Below are positions 6,266-15,225 of a DNA stretch of 17,091 nucleotides, in pieces. The stretch spans positions 1 to 17,091 of the forward strand of contig CAITZE010000011.1 of assembly GCA_903896775.1 (NCBI GenBank), given 5' to 3'. Within the stretch, counting starts at the first letter, position 1. Each line of letters starts with the position of its first letter. The notes under the pieces were generated by a model that saw only the letters and a list, made by a program, of their open reading frames with translations, ran no database searches and was not told the DNA's origin. The DNA is from an uncultured bacterium. GTDB lineage: Bacteria > Pseudomonadota > Alphaproteobacteria > Rhodospirillales > Rhodospirillaceae. Position numbers and translations under genes: made by a program.

Positions 6266-7960
6266 ATGGCTGACGCTGCACTCACGCGCTCGTGGAGACA
6301 ATCGCTTGCTGTCTACTGCGAGCGCCGCACGCTCGTGATGTTCGGCTTGGGGTTTTCGTCGGGCCTTCCGTTTCTCCTAATCTTCGACACGCTCTCGGCA
6401 TGGCTCCGTCAGGCCGGAATTTCGCTCGAAGTCATCGCTTTCTTTAGTCTTGCGAGCCTGGTTTACGCCTTCAAGTTTCTTTGGGCGCCGCTGGTTGATC
6501 GCAGCACGATTCCGGTTTTGGGCGCAAAGCTTGGTCACCGGCGTTCGTGGATGCTGCTCGCGCAGATCGCGGTGATGGGCGGGTTATGCGCCGTAGGCTT
6601 TAGCAGTCCGCAAAACGACGTCGTCGTGACCGGCATTTTCGCGGTCCTCACCGGTTTCGCCGGAGCGACGCAGGACATCGTCATCGATGCGTGGCGTATC
6701 GAGGCCGCCCCCGAAGAAGCCCAAGGCGCGATGGTGGCGATTTATCAATTTGGATTTCGTATTGGGTTTCTCATCGCAGGTGCGGCGCCGCTGTTTCTCG
6801 CCGATGCGTTTAACTGGCACGTGTCCTATATCGCCATGGCCGTGCTGATGAGCGTTGGTATTGCCGGTGCGCTCTTCGCGCCGCGCGAGCGTGCTCATTC
6901 CATTCGCCCGGTCCCGCGTGTCAGCGGCACAGCGCGACCCCTCGCCGACGGCATCGAATGGTTTCTACGATTGGCCGTATTGGTGCTTGGTGCGTTGCTG
7001 TTGGGGTCGGGGCTCACAGGAAGAGATCTTTTTTTGCGTACGATCTTACCCGGCGATATGAACGATGCTTTCCATGCCCTCTGGCAGGCCCGTTCGACCG
7101 GCGTTTGGATGCAAATCTCAGCCGTCGTAAGTGGTCTAGCTGTTGTGGCGATCGCAGCCGTTCCGTTACCCGGAAAAACGACCCAGCCGGGCCTCTTCCT
7201 CAGCCATGCGCTCGGCGATCCGATTGTCGATTTTTTTCATCGCTTTCGTCGTGAAGCGTTTCTAATCGTCACGCTGATATGCTTTTACCGCGTTTCAGAC
7301 TTTGTCCTCATCATTATGAATCCGTTTTATCTTGATCTCGGGTTCAGCCTCACGCAGATCGCCGAAATCCGCAAAATCTACGGGGCCGTGATGTATATGG
7401 TGGGCGCCTTCGCCGGCGGATACGCCATCGCACGATGGGGCTTAATGCGGGCATTAGTGGCAGGCGCAATCATGGCGCCGCTCAGCAATCTTACGTTCGC
7501 GTGGCTTGCGACTATAGGGCCTAGCACGCCCGCACTCGTCTCCGCACTGGCCTTCAACAACGTCGCCCTTAGTTTCGCCGGCACGTGCCTCATCGCTTAT
7601 ATGTCGAGCCTCACTAGCGCCGGATTTACGGCCACTCAATATGCGTTGTTCTCATCGCTCTATGCGTTACCGGATAAAATTATCATGACCCAATCGGGGC
7701 GCATCGTTGAAGCGGCTGCTAGGTCTGCGGACAGTGGTGGCTGGTTTGCGCCGCTGCGAGGCTTAATAGGGACTCTTCCGGACACCAGCTATGCCGCGGG
7801 AGCTGCCAACGCAGGTGTCGCGCCGGTATCTCTTGGCGCCGGATATATCGCGTTCTTCATATACTCGTGTGTGATAGGGCTCTGTATCGTCCCGCTGGCA
7901 ATCGTTGTCTCGCGACGCCAGATCAGTTTGCCGTCGGCACCGTCGGCAAATACACTGTAA
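6266..7960 (+). CDS. AmpG-like muropeptide permease (MFS)
   Basis: A 564-residue inner-membrane permease of the AmpG family. AmpG imports GlcNAc-anhydroMurNAc peptides released during wall turnover, for recycling and for AmpR signalling where present. Family marks are GFSSGLP (29-35) in the first membrane segment, YAFKFLWAPLVDR (67-79), the charged DIVIDAWRIE motif (137-146), and FTATQYALFSSLYALP (454-469) late in the protein. Most of the chain is hydrophobic, consistent with 12 or more membrane helices. Between the two halves (about 228-300) lies extra sequence with two further hydrophobic segments, which partly explains a length above the roughly 490 residues of E. coli AmpG. No good ribosome binding site precedes the ATG. 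The gene may be read through from typA, 63 bases upstream. Its last 38 bases overlap the opposite-strand kinase gene. The exact substrate is inferred from family only. Confidence 0.85.
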   Translation: MADAALTRSWRQSLAVYCERRTLVMFGLGFSSGLPFLLIFDTLSAWLRQAGISLEVIAFFSLASLVYAFKFLWAPLVDRSTIPVLGAKLGHRRSWMLLAQIAVMGGLCAVGFSSPQNDVVVTGIFAVLTGFAGATQDIVIDAWRIEAAPEEAQGAMVAIYQFGFRIGFLIAGAAPLFLADAFNWHVSYIAMAVLMSVGIAGALFAPRERAHSIRPVPRVSGTARPLADGIEWFLRLAVLVLGALLLGSGLTGRDLFLRTILPGDMNDAFHALWQARSTGVWMQISAVVSGLAVVAIAAVPLPGKTTQPGLFLSHALGDPIVDFFHRFRREAFLIVTLICFYRVSDFVLIIMNPFYLDLGFSLTQIAEIRKIYGAVMYMVGAFAGGYAIARWGLMRALVAGAIMAPLSNLTFAWLATIGPSTPALVSALAFNNVALSFAGTCLIAYMSSLTSAGFTATQYALFSSLYALPDKIIMTQSGRIVEAAARSADSGGWFAPLRGLIGTLPDTSYAAGAANAGVAPVSLGAGYIAFFIYSCVIGLCIVPLAIVVSRRQISLPSAPSANTL

Positions 7961-9335
7961 ACGTCGCACCTCGCCCCACATCGCTGTCGATCACCAGCGC
8001 GCCGCGATGGCGGTTAGTGATGCGCTTGACGATAGCGAGGCCGAGGCCGGTACCGCCCAACTGACGCGAACGTGCGGTGTCCACCCGGTAAAACCGTTCT
8101 GTCAAACGTGGGATATGTTCGCGTGGAATGCCGTCGCCGAAATCGCGCACCGAAATTTTCAGACACGGACCGCGCCCCGGCATGGCTGGCGGACGCGTCT
8201 CTGACATCTCCGCGGTCAATTCCACACGACCGCGCTCGCCGCCGTACTTCACCGCGTTGCTAATGAGGTTATGGAAAACCTGGCTCAGCTCCTGGGCATC
8301 GCCCAGCGCCGGCGCCAAATGCGGCGCAATGTTTACCGACAGCGTTACGCGGCGGTCTTTGACTTGGCGATCCAGTAATTCCGCTGCGGCGTGTAGCAGC
8401 GCGCTTATATCGACGGCATCAGTGGGGCGCGTATGTTCGCGCAACTCGATGCGCGAAAGCGATAAGAGATCGTCGATCAACCGCGTCATACGATTGGCCT
8501 GCTTCAGCATGATCTCGAGAAATTCGCCGCGCGCTTTCTCGTCGTCTTTGGCGGGGCCCTGCAGCGTCTCGATGAAACCCAAAACACTTGCCAAGGGTGT
8601 GCGCAGCTCGTGGCTGGCATTGGCAACAAAGTCAGCCCGCATACGGTCCATCTTCAGCCGTTCGGTCTGATCGTGCAGGGCCACGATCAGCGCTGTACCG
8701 TCCTGGGCGGTGGCGCTCAAGGGCACGATCAGCGCGCCGAATGTGTGTTCGACCGGTGCGGGCAGGGTGAACTGAGCTTCGGTCTTGCGGTTTTGAGCTA
8801 AAGCTAAATCGGCGGCTTCCAGCACTTTTGGATCGCGGATCACGCCGGCGAGATCGCGGCCCGTGAGGCCCGCCGAGCGCTCCAGATCGAACAACACGCG
8901 CGCGGCGGCGTTGGCGCTGACCACCCGGCGCCGGCGATCCAAGAGAAAGAATGGGTCTGGCAGGCTATCGAGAATGTCCTGGCGCGAGCGCGCCAGTGCA
9001 TCGGCTTCGTCCCGGCGGTCGGCCCAAAGTTTGCGTAATGCCGTCAAGGCGGCGAGGAGGCGCTGTGCGGTGGCCGACGTTTGCAGCAGAGGCGCGGCCG
9101 CCTCGGGATCGGCTAGCAAATCCTCGGCGTAGCGAATGATGCGATCGAAATCGGCAAGGCGGGTCAGCACCAATACCGCCATCAATACAAAGATCACCAG
9201 ACACGACACCAGGCTGGTGGTCCAGTCAAGGCGGCCAACCAGCGCGAGGCCCAACAGCACCGCCCAGGCCGGCACGCACGGGCCCACCGCCCAGGCGGCC
9301 AAGCGGCGCAGGGAGGCGGGCGAAGGCTTTGCCAT
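7923..9335 (-). CDS. phoR: PhoR-like sensor histidine kinase
   Basis: A 470-residue membrane histidine kinase resembling PhoR, which senses phosphate status through the Pst/PhoU complex and phosphorylates PhoB. Two adjacent N-terminal membrane segments (about 13-34 and 38-58) leave almost no periplasmic loop, as is usual for PhoR. A PAS-like domain follows (about 115-225). The H box FVANASHELRTPL carries phospho-acceptor H242. The ATPase domain has the N box HNLISNAVKYG (355-365), G1 motif DFGDGIP (398-404) and G2 motif GGTGLGLAIVK (427-437). All catalytic motifs look intact. It starts 9 bases after the maeB stop with a poor ribosome binding site, so it is probably translated from the maeB transcript. 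No response regulator, pst genes or phoU are visible here, so the PhoR name rests on architecture. Another PAS-containing kinase is possible. Confidence 0.82.
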   Translation of the reverse strand: MAKPSPASLRRLAAWAVGPCVPAWAVLLGLALVGRLDWTTSLVSCLVIFVLMAVLVLTRLADFDRIIRYAEDLLADPEAAAPLLQTSATAQRLLAALTALRKLWADRRDEADALARSRQDILDSLPDPFFLLDRRRRVVSANAAARVLFDLERSAGLTGRDLAGVIRDPKVLEAADLALAQNRKTEAQFTLPAPVEHTFGALIVPLSATAQDGTALIVALHDQTERLKMDRMRADFVANASHELRTPLASVLGFIETLQGPAKDDEKARGEFLEIMLKQANRMTRLIDDLLSLSRIELREHTRPTDAVDISALLHAAAELLDRQVKDRRVTLSVNIAPHLAPALGDAQELSQVFHNLISNAVKYGGERGRVELTAEMSETRPPAMPGRGPCLKISVRDFGDGIPREHIPRLTERFYRVDTARSRQLGGTGLGLAIVKRITNRHRGALVIDSDVGRGATFTVYLPTVPTAN

Positions 9336-9344
9336 TGAAATCCG

Positions 9345-11702
9345 TTAAGGCTGTTTCGGTGAGGCGTGAGCCGCCATCAGCGCCATCTGTACAAGATCGG
9401 AGACCGAGGCGTCCATGCTGACAATCTGTACGGGTTTGACGAAACCCATCAGCATTGGTCCGATGGTGGTCGCGGCTCCAAAACGCTGCACAAGGCGCGT
9501 CGAGATATTGGCGGAATGTAAGCCGGGCATGATCAGCACGTTGGCCGGGCCGGTCAGTTTGCAGAAGGGATACATGCTGCGGTCGGCGTCCAGCGCGACA
9601 TCGACGCCCATTTCGCCGTCGAACTCGAAATCGATGGCGCCGTCGTGTGCAGCGATATCGAGCAGGCCTTTGGCCTCCCGCATGGTGCTGGCGACGACTC
9701 CCGGCGGATTGCCGAAGTTCGAGAACGACAGCAAGGCGACCTTGGGGTCATAGCCCAGACGGCGCACGGCGGCGGCGCTGGCGGTGGCGATTTGCGTGAT
9801 CTCTTGGGGTGTCGGCAGTTCATTGACCGCGGTATCGGCGATGAACAGGGTGCGGCCGCGAATCACCATCATCGTCAAACCGAAGACAACTTCCTTCGGG
9901 CGACGGTCGATGACGCGGCGCACATCGTCCAGCGCCGAGTGATAGTTTCGCGTCAGTCCCGTGACCATCGTGTCGGCGTGACCTAAGGCCACCATGCAGG
10001 ATGCAAAAATATTGCGGTCCTGGCTCACCATGCGTTCGCAGTCCCGCTGCAGCATACCTTGGCGTTGGACGCGCTTGTAAAGGTAGTCGGCATAGGCCTC
10101 GAGCGACGTGGATTCACGGGCGTTGGTGATAGCGATGCCTTCAACGTCTTCGGGCTTCAGCGACATCTCAATCAGCATCTGTTCGACCTTGCGGCGGCGG
10201 GCAACCAGGATGGCTTTTCCGTAACCCGCATTTCGGTACGCGACGGCGGCGCGGATCGAGCGCTCTTCCTCACCTTCTGCAAATACAACCGTGCGCGGAT
10301 TACTGACCACTTCCGCGGCGATGGACTGCAAGGTCGCAACCGTCGGGTCGCGGCGTGCGGCCAGCTGCGCGCGGTAAGCATTCATATCGGCGATGGGTTT
10401 ACGGGCGACGCCGGATTCCATGGCGGCTTCGGCCACGGCCGGCGGCACGGTCGAGATCAGCCGCGGATCGAAGGGTACCGGAATGATATATTCCTTCCCG
10501 TATCTCAGTTTGCGCCCCGAATACGCCGCGGCCACTTCATCGGGCACGTTCTCGCGTGCGAGTGCCGCGAGCGCGCGGGCGGCGGCCAGCTTCATGTCTT
10601 CGTTGATGGTACGCGCGCACACATCGAGCGCGCCGCGGAAGATGAACGGGAATCCCAAGACGTTGTTGACCTGGTTCGGATAGTCGGACCGGCCTGTCGC
10701 AACAATCGCGTCGTCGCGCACCTCGGCGACTTCTTCCGGCGTGATTTCAGGGTCCGGATTGGCCATGGCGAAAATGATGGGGTTTTTCGCCATGCGCTTG
10801 ACCATCTCTGGGGTCACCGCGCCTTTGACCGAAAGACCCAGGAACGCATCGGCGCCGTCCAAAGCTTCCGCCAGAGTCCGCGCTTTGGTCTCAACGGCGT
10901 GGGCCGACTTCCATTGGTTCATGCCTTCGGTGCGGCCGCGATAAATCACGCCTTTGGAATCAGCCATGATGACGTTCTCGGAGCGCACCCCGAGCGCCTT
11001 GGCCAGCTCGACGCAGGAAATTGCTGCAGCACCTGCGCCGTTCAATACAACCTTCAAGTCCGACATTTTGCGGCCTGTGAGGTCGCAGGCATTGATCAGG
11101 CCGGCCGCGCAGATGATCGCGGTACCGTGCTGATCGTCGTGGAACACCGGAATGTCCATCATCTCGCGCAGGCGCGTCTCGATGACAAAGCACTCGGGTG
11201 CTTTGATGTCTTCCAGATTGATGCCGCCAAAGCTGGGCCCCAAGAAGCGCACGGCATTGATGAACTCTTCGACGTCCTTGGTGTCGACTTCGAGGTCGAT
11301 GCTGTCGATGTCGGCAAAGCGCTTGAACAGCACGGCTTTGCCTTCCATCACAGGCTTGGAGGCTAAAGCACCAAGATCGCCCAGACCCAATACAGCGGTA
11401 CCATTGGAGATCACAGCCACCAGATTACCTTTGGAGGTGTAGTCGTAAGCCGTGGCGGGATCGCGTGCGATCTCAAGGCAGGGGGCGGCGACGCCTGGCG
11501 AATAAGCCAGCGACAGGTCATGCTGCGTGGTCAGCGGCTTGGTCGGGGTGATCTCGATTTTGCCGGGGCGGCCCGAAGAGTGAAACAGCAGGGCTTCCTG
11601 GTCGAAATTGCGGCGCGCGGCGGGGCGGGCGGCCTTCTTAGAGTCCGCCTTATCGGATGTGGCGCTCTTGGACTCCGGCTTGCCGTTCTCAGTCTTCGTC
11701 AT
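9345..11702 (-). CDS. maeB: NADP-dependent malic enzyme with phosphotransacetylase-like domain
   Basis: A 785-residue fused malic enzyme that decarboxylates malate to pyruvate with reduction of NAD(P). The malic enzyme part (about 35-440) shows LAYSPGVAAPC (65-75) with the catalytic tyrosine, the metal-binding FHDDQHGTA (187-195) with D189 and D190, and the nucleotide-binding loop NGAGAAA (221-227). The C-terminal part (about 455-785) is homologous to phosphate acetyltransferase. In MaeB proteins this part mainly mediates allosteric control by acetyl-CoA and is usually not an active transferase. Residues 1-32 are a Lys/Ser/Ala-rich polar extension of the kind that varies in the family. The start is supported by AGGTAGG (complement of 11707-11713), four bases before the ATG. 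Cofactor preference (NADP or NAD) cannot be settled by eye. The gene is divergent from mutS and probably co-transcribed with the downstream histidine kinase. Confidence 0.95.
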   Translation of the reverse strand: MTKTENGKPESKSATSDKADSKKAARPAARRNFDQEALLFHSSGRPGKIEITPTKPLTTQHDLSLAYSPGVAAPCLEIARDPATAYDYTSKGNLVAVISNGTAVLGLGDLGALASKPVMEGKAVLFKRFADIDSIDLEVDTKDVEEFINAVRFLGPSFGGINLEDIKAPECFVIETRLREMMDIPVFHDDQHGTAIICAAGLINACDLTGRKMSDLKVVLNGAGAAAISCVELAKALGVRSENVIMADSKGVIYRGRTEGMNQWKSAHAVETKARTLAEALDGADAFLGLSVKGAVTPEMVKRMAKNPIIFAMANPDPEITPEEVAEVRDDAIVATGRSDYPNQVNNVLGFPFIFRGALDVCARTINEDMKLAAARALAALARENVPDEVAAAYSGRKLRYGKEYIIPVPFDPRLISTVPPAVAEAAMESGVARKPIADMNAYRAQLAARRDPTVATLQSIAAEVVSNPRTVVFAEGEEERSIRAAVAYRNAGYGKAILVARRRKVEQMLIEMSLKPEDVEGIAITNARESTSLEAYADYLYKRVQRQGMLQRDCERMVSQDRNIFASCMVALGHADTMVTGLTRNYHSALDDVRRVIDRRPKEVVFGLTMMVIRGRTLFIADTAVNELPTPQEITQIATASAAAVRRLGYDPKVALLSFSNFGNPPGVVASTMREAKGLLDIAAHDGAIDFEFDGEMGVDVALDADRSMYPFCKLTGPANVLIMPGLHSANISTRLVQRFGAATTIGPMLMGFVKPVQIVSMDASVSDLVQMALMAAHASPKQP

Positions 11703-11911
11703 GATACCTACCTAATCCCCTCGGGCCACCTTAACGAGGCGGCCACGGCGCTAAAATAATAACGTGAAATGGTGCTCCCATTGTGCCGTATGGGACTCCC
11801 GCCCATAAAGCTCACCCCGGCGAAATTACTGAACTTTCACAAGCTTTTCCACTCTCCTGCCGCGTGCGTGTTGAATGGAGGTGTCAGCCCTCCCACCGGT
11901 CGCGTGGGTGG

Positions 11912-11917
11912 TATAGT
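11912..11917 (+). promoter_or_regulatory. Possible -10 element of the mutS promoter
   Basis: TATAGT lies 36 bases before the GTG chosen for mutS, within the 251-base divergent maeB-mutS gap. No recognisable -35 box stands at the right distance, so this is only a candidate. The AT-rich patch at about 11752-11762 may belong to the maeB promoter on the opposite strand, but no clean pair of boxes could be assigned. Confidence 0.3.
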
Positions 11918-11953
11918 GTGCCGGCGTTTTTCAAACCACCGGAAGAAAATTAC

Positions 11954-14713
11954 GTGCCGGACGAAACCACAGAAAACCGGATACCTGCGCCCGACTCTCC
12001 GTCTGACTTCGCACTTGCGGAGGGAACGACACCCATGATGGCGCAATATCTAGCGGTCAAGGCGGCCTATCCCGACGCCCTGTTGTTTTACCGCATGGGC
12101 GATTTCTATGAACTCTTCTTCGATGATGCAGTGCGTGCGTCTCAGGCGCTTGATATCGCCCTCACTAAACGCGGCAAACATCAGGGCAACGACATCGCCA
12201 TGTGCGGTGTGCCGGTTCATTCCCACGAAAACTATCTTTCGCGCCTGATTCGCCGTGGCTTCAAGGTCGCCGTCTGCGAACAGATGGAAGATCCGGCCGA
12301 GGCGAAAAAGCGCGGCTCGAAATCCGTCGTCAGACGCGATGTGGTGCGCCTCATTACGCCGGGTACGCTGACCGAAGACGCATTGCTCGATTCTCGCGCG
12401 CACAACTATCTCGCGGCCCTAGCGCAGGTGAAAAGCGACGCCGCCAACGAATTTGGTCTCGCCTGGCTCGACGTTTCCACGGGCGATTTCCAGATTCAGC
12501 CGGTCAGCAAATCCAGCCTTGGCGCGGCGCTTGCGCGTCTCAATCCGGGCGAGCTGTTGCTGTCCGAAAAAGTGCTGCAAGACGACTCTCTCACCGAAAT
12601 GCTCGCCGGTTGGAAAAGCGTGTTGAGTCCGCTGCCAAGCCCCCGTTTTGACTCCGACAACGCCCGCAAGCGCCTTGAGAAATTATACGAGGTCGGCACG
12701 CTCGATGCCTTCGGCGCTTTCAGCCGTGCCGAAACAGCCGCCGCCGGTGCGTTGGTGGATTACGTCGAGCTTACGCAAAAAGGCAAACTGCCGCGGCTCA
12801 GCCCGCCGCAGCGTCTGGCGCAGGGCGCGGTCATGGAGATCGACGCCGCCACACGGCGCAATCTCGAACTCACGCAAACCTTAAGCGGCGAAAAACACGG
12901 CAGTCTTTTGAACGTCATGGATTGCACGGTGACCGGTGCTGGCGCGCGTCTACTCGCAGCACGATTGAGCGCGCCGCTCACCGATCCTGCGGCGATCAAT
13001 GCGCGTTTTGATGCGGTGGCATTTTTTGTCGGCGCGTCCACCGCGCGCGAGCGCCTGCGGGATGCTCTGAAAGCTTGCCCCGATATCGAGCGCGCCTTGT
13101 CGCGCATCACCTTGGGGCGCGGCGGTCCGCGCGATATCGCCGCCGTACGTGATGGTCTTGCACAAGGGCCGTTGTTGCGCGCTGGTGTGAATGAACTCGC
13201 GCAAGGCCTATTACCGCCGCCGCCGGCGATTGCGGCTGATTTAACGGGCCTTGGACATCACGATGCACTCGTAGATCGCCTAACACGCGCGCTGTCGCAG
13301 GAGCTACCGCTGCTCGCCCGCGACGGTGGTTTTATCGCCGCGGGTTACAACGCGAACCTCGACGAACTCAAAAGCCTGCGCGACGAAAGCCGTAAGTTGA
13401 TCGCAGGACTTCAGGCTAAATACGTCGATATCAGCGGCGTTTCTGTCTTAAAAATCCGCCACAACAACGTGCTCGGTTACTACATCGAGACGCCCGCTAA
13501 ACAGGGTGAACGCCTGATGGAAGACATCAGAGCGGGCGGACCTGCGGCTATTTTTATGCACCGCCAAAGCATGGCCAACGCCATGCGCTTCACCACCGTC
13601 GAATTGGCCGAGCTGGAAGATCGCATCCGCTCGGCTGCCGACAAAGCGCTAGCGCTGGAGCTGGATTTGTTTGCCGATCTCATCGGAGAAATCACAGCGC
13701 GTGTCACCGAGATCGGCCTTGCCGCCCAAGCGATGGCTTCCCTCGACGTCGTGACGGCACTCGCGCATCTTGCCGTTGACCAAGACTATGTGCGCCCTGT
13801 GGTGGATGCCGGCACGGCCTTCGAGATCACCGAAGGCCGCCATCCGGTTGTCGAGCGTATGTTGAAAGCCGCCGGGCAATCTTTTGTGGCCAACGGATGT
13901 AATCTCAACAGTGACGCGGCAGCCGCGCATGATGGGCGGCTCTGGTTGATCACCGGCCCCAATATGGCGGGCAAAAGCACCTTCTTGCGTCAGAACGCGC
14001 TGCTGGCTTTGATGGCGCAAACCGGCTCCTTCGTGCCGGCGCGTAGCGCCCATATCGGCGTCATCGATCGGCTGTTCAGTCGTGTCGGTGCTGCCGACGA
14101 TCTCGCACGAGGACGCTCGACGTTCATGGTGGAGATGGTCGAGACCGCCGCCATTCTCAATCAGGCAACATCGCGCTCTTTCGTGATTTTGGATGAAATC
14201 GGCCGCGGCACGGCCACCTTCGACGGCCTCTCCATCGCCTGGGCGAGCCTCGAATACCTGCATGACATCAACGGCTGCCGGGCGTTGTTCGCCACCCACT
14301 ATCATGAACTGACGGGCCTTGCGTCCCGTCTTGCTCAGCTCAAGCCTCACACCATGCGGGTAAAAGAGTGGCAGGACGACGTTGTGTTCCTGCATGAAGT
14401 GGCCCCTGGTGCCGCCGACCGCTCTTACGGCATCCATGTCGGGCGTCTCGCCGGCCTGCCGGGCGCCGTAGTGGCCCGGGCCGAACAAGTGCTCGAAATC
14501 CTTGAGAAGGGCGATCAGGCCAGCGCTGCCACCAAGCTGGCCGACGATCTCCCGCTGTTTGCTGCGCAAAATCGGCCCAAGTCGGGCGTATCCAGCAAAG
14601 GCCCGTCGCCCGTCGAGGTTGCCCTGGCAGGCGTCGCGCCCGATGCCTTAAGCCCGCGCGAGGCTCTGGAAACGCTTTACCGGCTCAAAGCGTTACTTCC
14701 AGAGCAAAGTTGA
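11954..14713 (+). CDS. mutS: DNA mismatch repair protein MutS
   Basis: MutS recognises mismatches and small loops and recruits MutL in an ATP-dependent way. With the GTG at 11954 it has 919 residues, somewhat longer than the 853 of E. coli. The mismatch-reading motif FYE is at residues 51-53 inside RMGDFYELFFDD. The connector, lever and clamp domains follow. The ATPase domain contains Walker A GPNMAGKST (668-676), Walker B ILDE ending at D747-E748, and the FATHYHEL motif (779-786). The frame stays open 57 codons further upstream, to an ATG at 11783. I preferred the GTG because GGAAGA (11941-11946) stands seven bases ahead, the family begins roughly 10-30 residues before the TPMM segment (here at residue 26), and the extra sequence is unlike any MutS. 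The membrane-protein gene and glnD follow on the same strand. Confidence 0.96.
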   Translation: MPDETTENRIPAPDSPSDFALAEGTTPMMAQYLAVKAAYPDALLFYRMGDFYELFFDDAVRASQALDIALTKRGKHQGNDIAMCGVPVHSHENYLSRLIRRGFKVAVCEQMEDPAEAKKRGSKSVVRRDVVRLITPGTLTEDALLDSRAHNYLAALAQVKSDAANEFGLAWLDVSTGDFQIQPVSKSSLGAALARLNPGELLLSEKVLQDDSLTEMLAGWKSVLSPLPSPRFDSDNARKRLEKLYEVGTLDAFGAFSRAETAAAGALVDYVELTQKGKLPRLSPPQRLAQGAVMEIDAATRRNLELTQTLSGEKHGSLLNVMDCTVTGAGARLLAARLSAPLTDPAAINARFDAVAFFVGASTARERLRDALKACPDIERALSRITLGRGGPRDIAAVRDGLAQGPLLRAGVNELAQGLLPPPPAIAADLTGLGHHDALVDRLTRALSQELPLLARDGGFIAAGYNANLDELKSLRDESRKLIAGLQAKYVDISGVSVLKIRHNNVLGYYIETPAKQGERLMEDIRAGGPAAIFMHRQSMANAMRFTTVELAELEDRIRSAADKALALELDLFADLIGEITARVTEIGLAAQAMASLDVVTALAHLAVDQDYVRPVVDAGTAFEITEGRHPVVERMLKAAGQSFVANGCNLNSDAAAAHDGRLWLITGPNMAGKSTFLRQNALLALMAQTGSFVPARSAHIGVIDRLFSRVGAADDLARGRSTFMVEMVETAAILNQATSRSFVILDEIGRGTATFDGLSIAWASLEYLHDINGCRALFATHYHELTGLASRLAQLKPHTMRVKEWQDDVVFLHEVAPGAADRSYGIHVGRLAGLPGAVVARAEQVLEILEKGDQASAATKLADDLPLFAAQNRPKSGVSSKGPSPVEVALAGVAPDALSPREALETLYRLKALLPEQS

Positions 14714-14745
14714 CCCGAGCAAAACTGATAAGCCCCGGAATAATC

Positions 14746-14754
14746 TGCTATAAT
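14746..14754 (+). promoter_or_regulatory. Extended -10 promoter upstream of the membrane protein and glnD
   Basis: A perfect TATAAT (14749-14754) is preceded by TG one base away (TGCTATAAT), the extended -10 form that tolerates a poor -35. A weak CTGATA stands at 14725-14730 with an 18-base spacer. It begins 33 bases after the mutS stop and would start transcripts near 14761, about 40 bases before the GTG of the membrane protein. This suggests that the membrane protein and glnD can be expressed independently of mutS. Confidence 0.6.
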
Positions 14755-14802
14755 GGCGACCCGCGCATATGGGCCTGATATCGCCCAGAGGAGAAGCGCA
14801 AC

Positions 14803-15198
14803 GTGTTTGAGATCGATCCCGACAAGCCCGATATCCCGGCGCTCGCACGTATATTATCGGGCATGGGCATGCTGTGCCTGATCGGCAGCGCCGTCGGCAT
14901 TATGCTGGCCTTCTCCCGCTACAGCTGGGTCAACGAAGACTATGCCTTGGCAGCGGCCGTCGGTGCATTCCTTCTGGCCTTGGTTTTCGCCGGTCAGGCC
15001 AAAATCCTGGAACTGCTGGCGGTGGTCAGCGCCCGGGTCAAGTCGCGGTTCGCTATCGACCATTTGGCAAAGACGATGTCGGCTCCTGCGCCGGCGGCGA
15101 TGCCGGTCAAGTCTCCTGTCATTACGCAGCCCGTGAAGGAGCGTGTCATTCATGTTCCCGACGATCAGGCTCGCGAACAAGGTTTCAAAGTCCGCTAG
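14803..15198 (+). CDS. Small membrane protein of unknown function
   Basis: A 131-residue protein that I do not recognise. A short polar N terminus is followed by two hydrophobic segments suitable for membrane helices (about 15-37 and 48-66), separated by a short loop that includes SWVNEDY. After the second helix comes a basic amphipathic stretch (about 67-90). The tail is Ala/Pro-rich and then charged (92-131). The likely shape is a two-helix inner-membrane hairpin with a soluble tail. It starts at GTG, supported by AGGAG at 14789-14793 with a 9-base spacer. No ATG is available at the right place. It has its own extended -10 promoter, and glnD begins 27 bases after its stop, so the two are probably co-transcribed. 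A role linked to GlnD is only a guess from position. Normal codon use and the ribosome binding site make a real gene likely. Confidence 0.75.
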   Translation: MFEIDPDKPDIPALARILSGMGMLCLIGSAVGIMLAFSRYSWVNEDYALAAAVGAFLLALVFAGQAKILELLAVVSARVKSRFAIDHLAKTMSAPAPAAMPVKSPVITQPVKERVIHVPDDQAREQGFKVR

Positions 15199-15225
15199 CA
15201 CGGACCAAAAGAGAAGTACGCTGAC

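Noticed and set aside
9345..10340. A separate phosphate acetyltransferase gene
   Set aside because: The region is in the same uninterrupted frame as the malic enzyme and matches the C-terminal domain normally fused in MaeB proteins.
10059..11366. A long open frame (435 codons) on the plus strand inside maeB
   Set aside because: It lies entirely antisense to a well-supported malic enzyme gene. Its product is rich in Gly, Arg, Asp and His, as expected from the complement of GC-rich codons, and it shows no family motif.
13649..14569. A 306-codon open frame on the minus strand inside mutS
   Set aside because: It is antisense to the MutS ATPase domain. Low-complexity composition and the lack of motifs mark it as a shadow frame.
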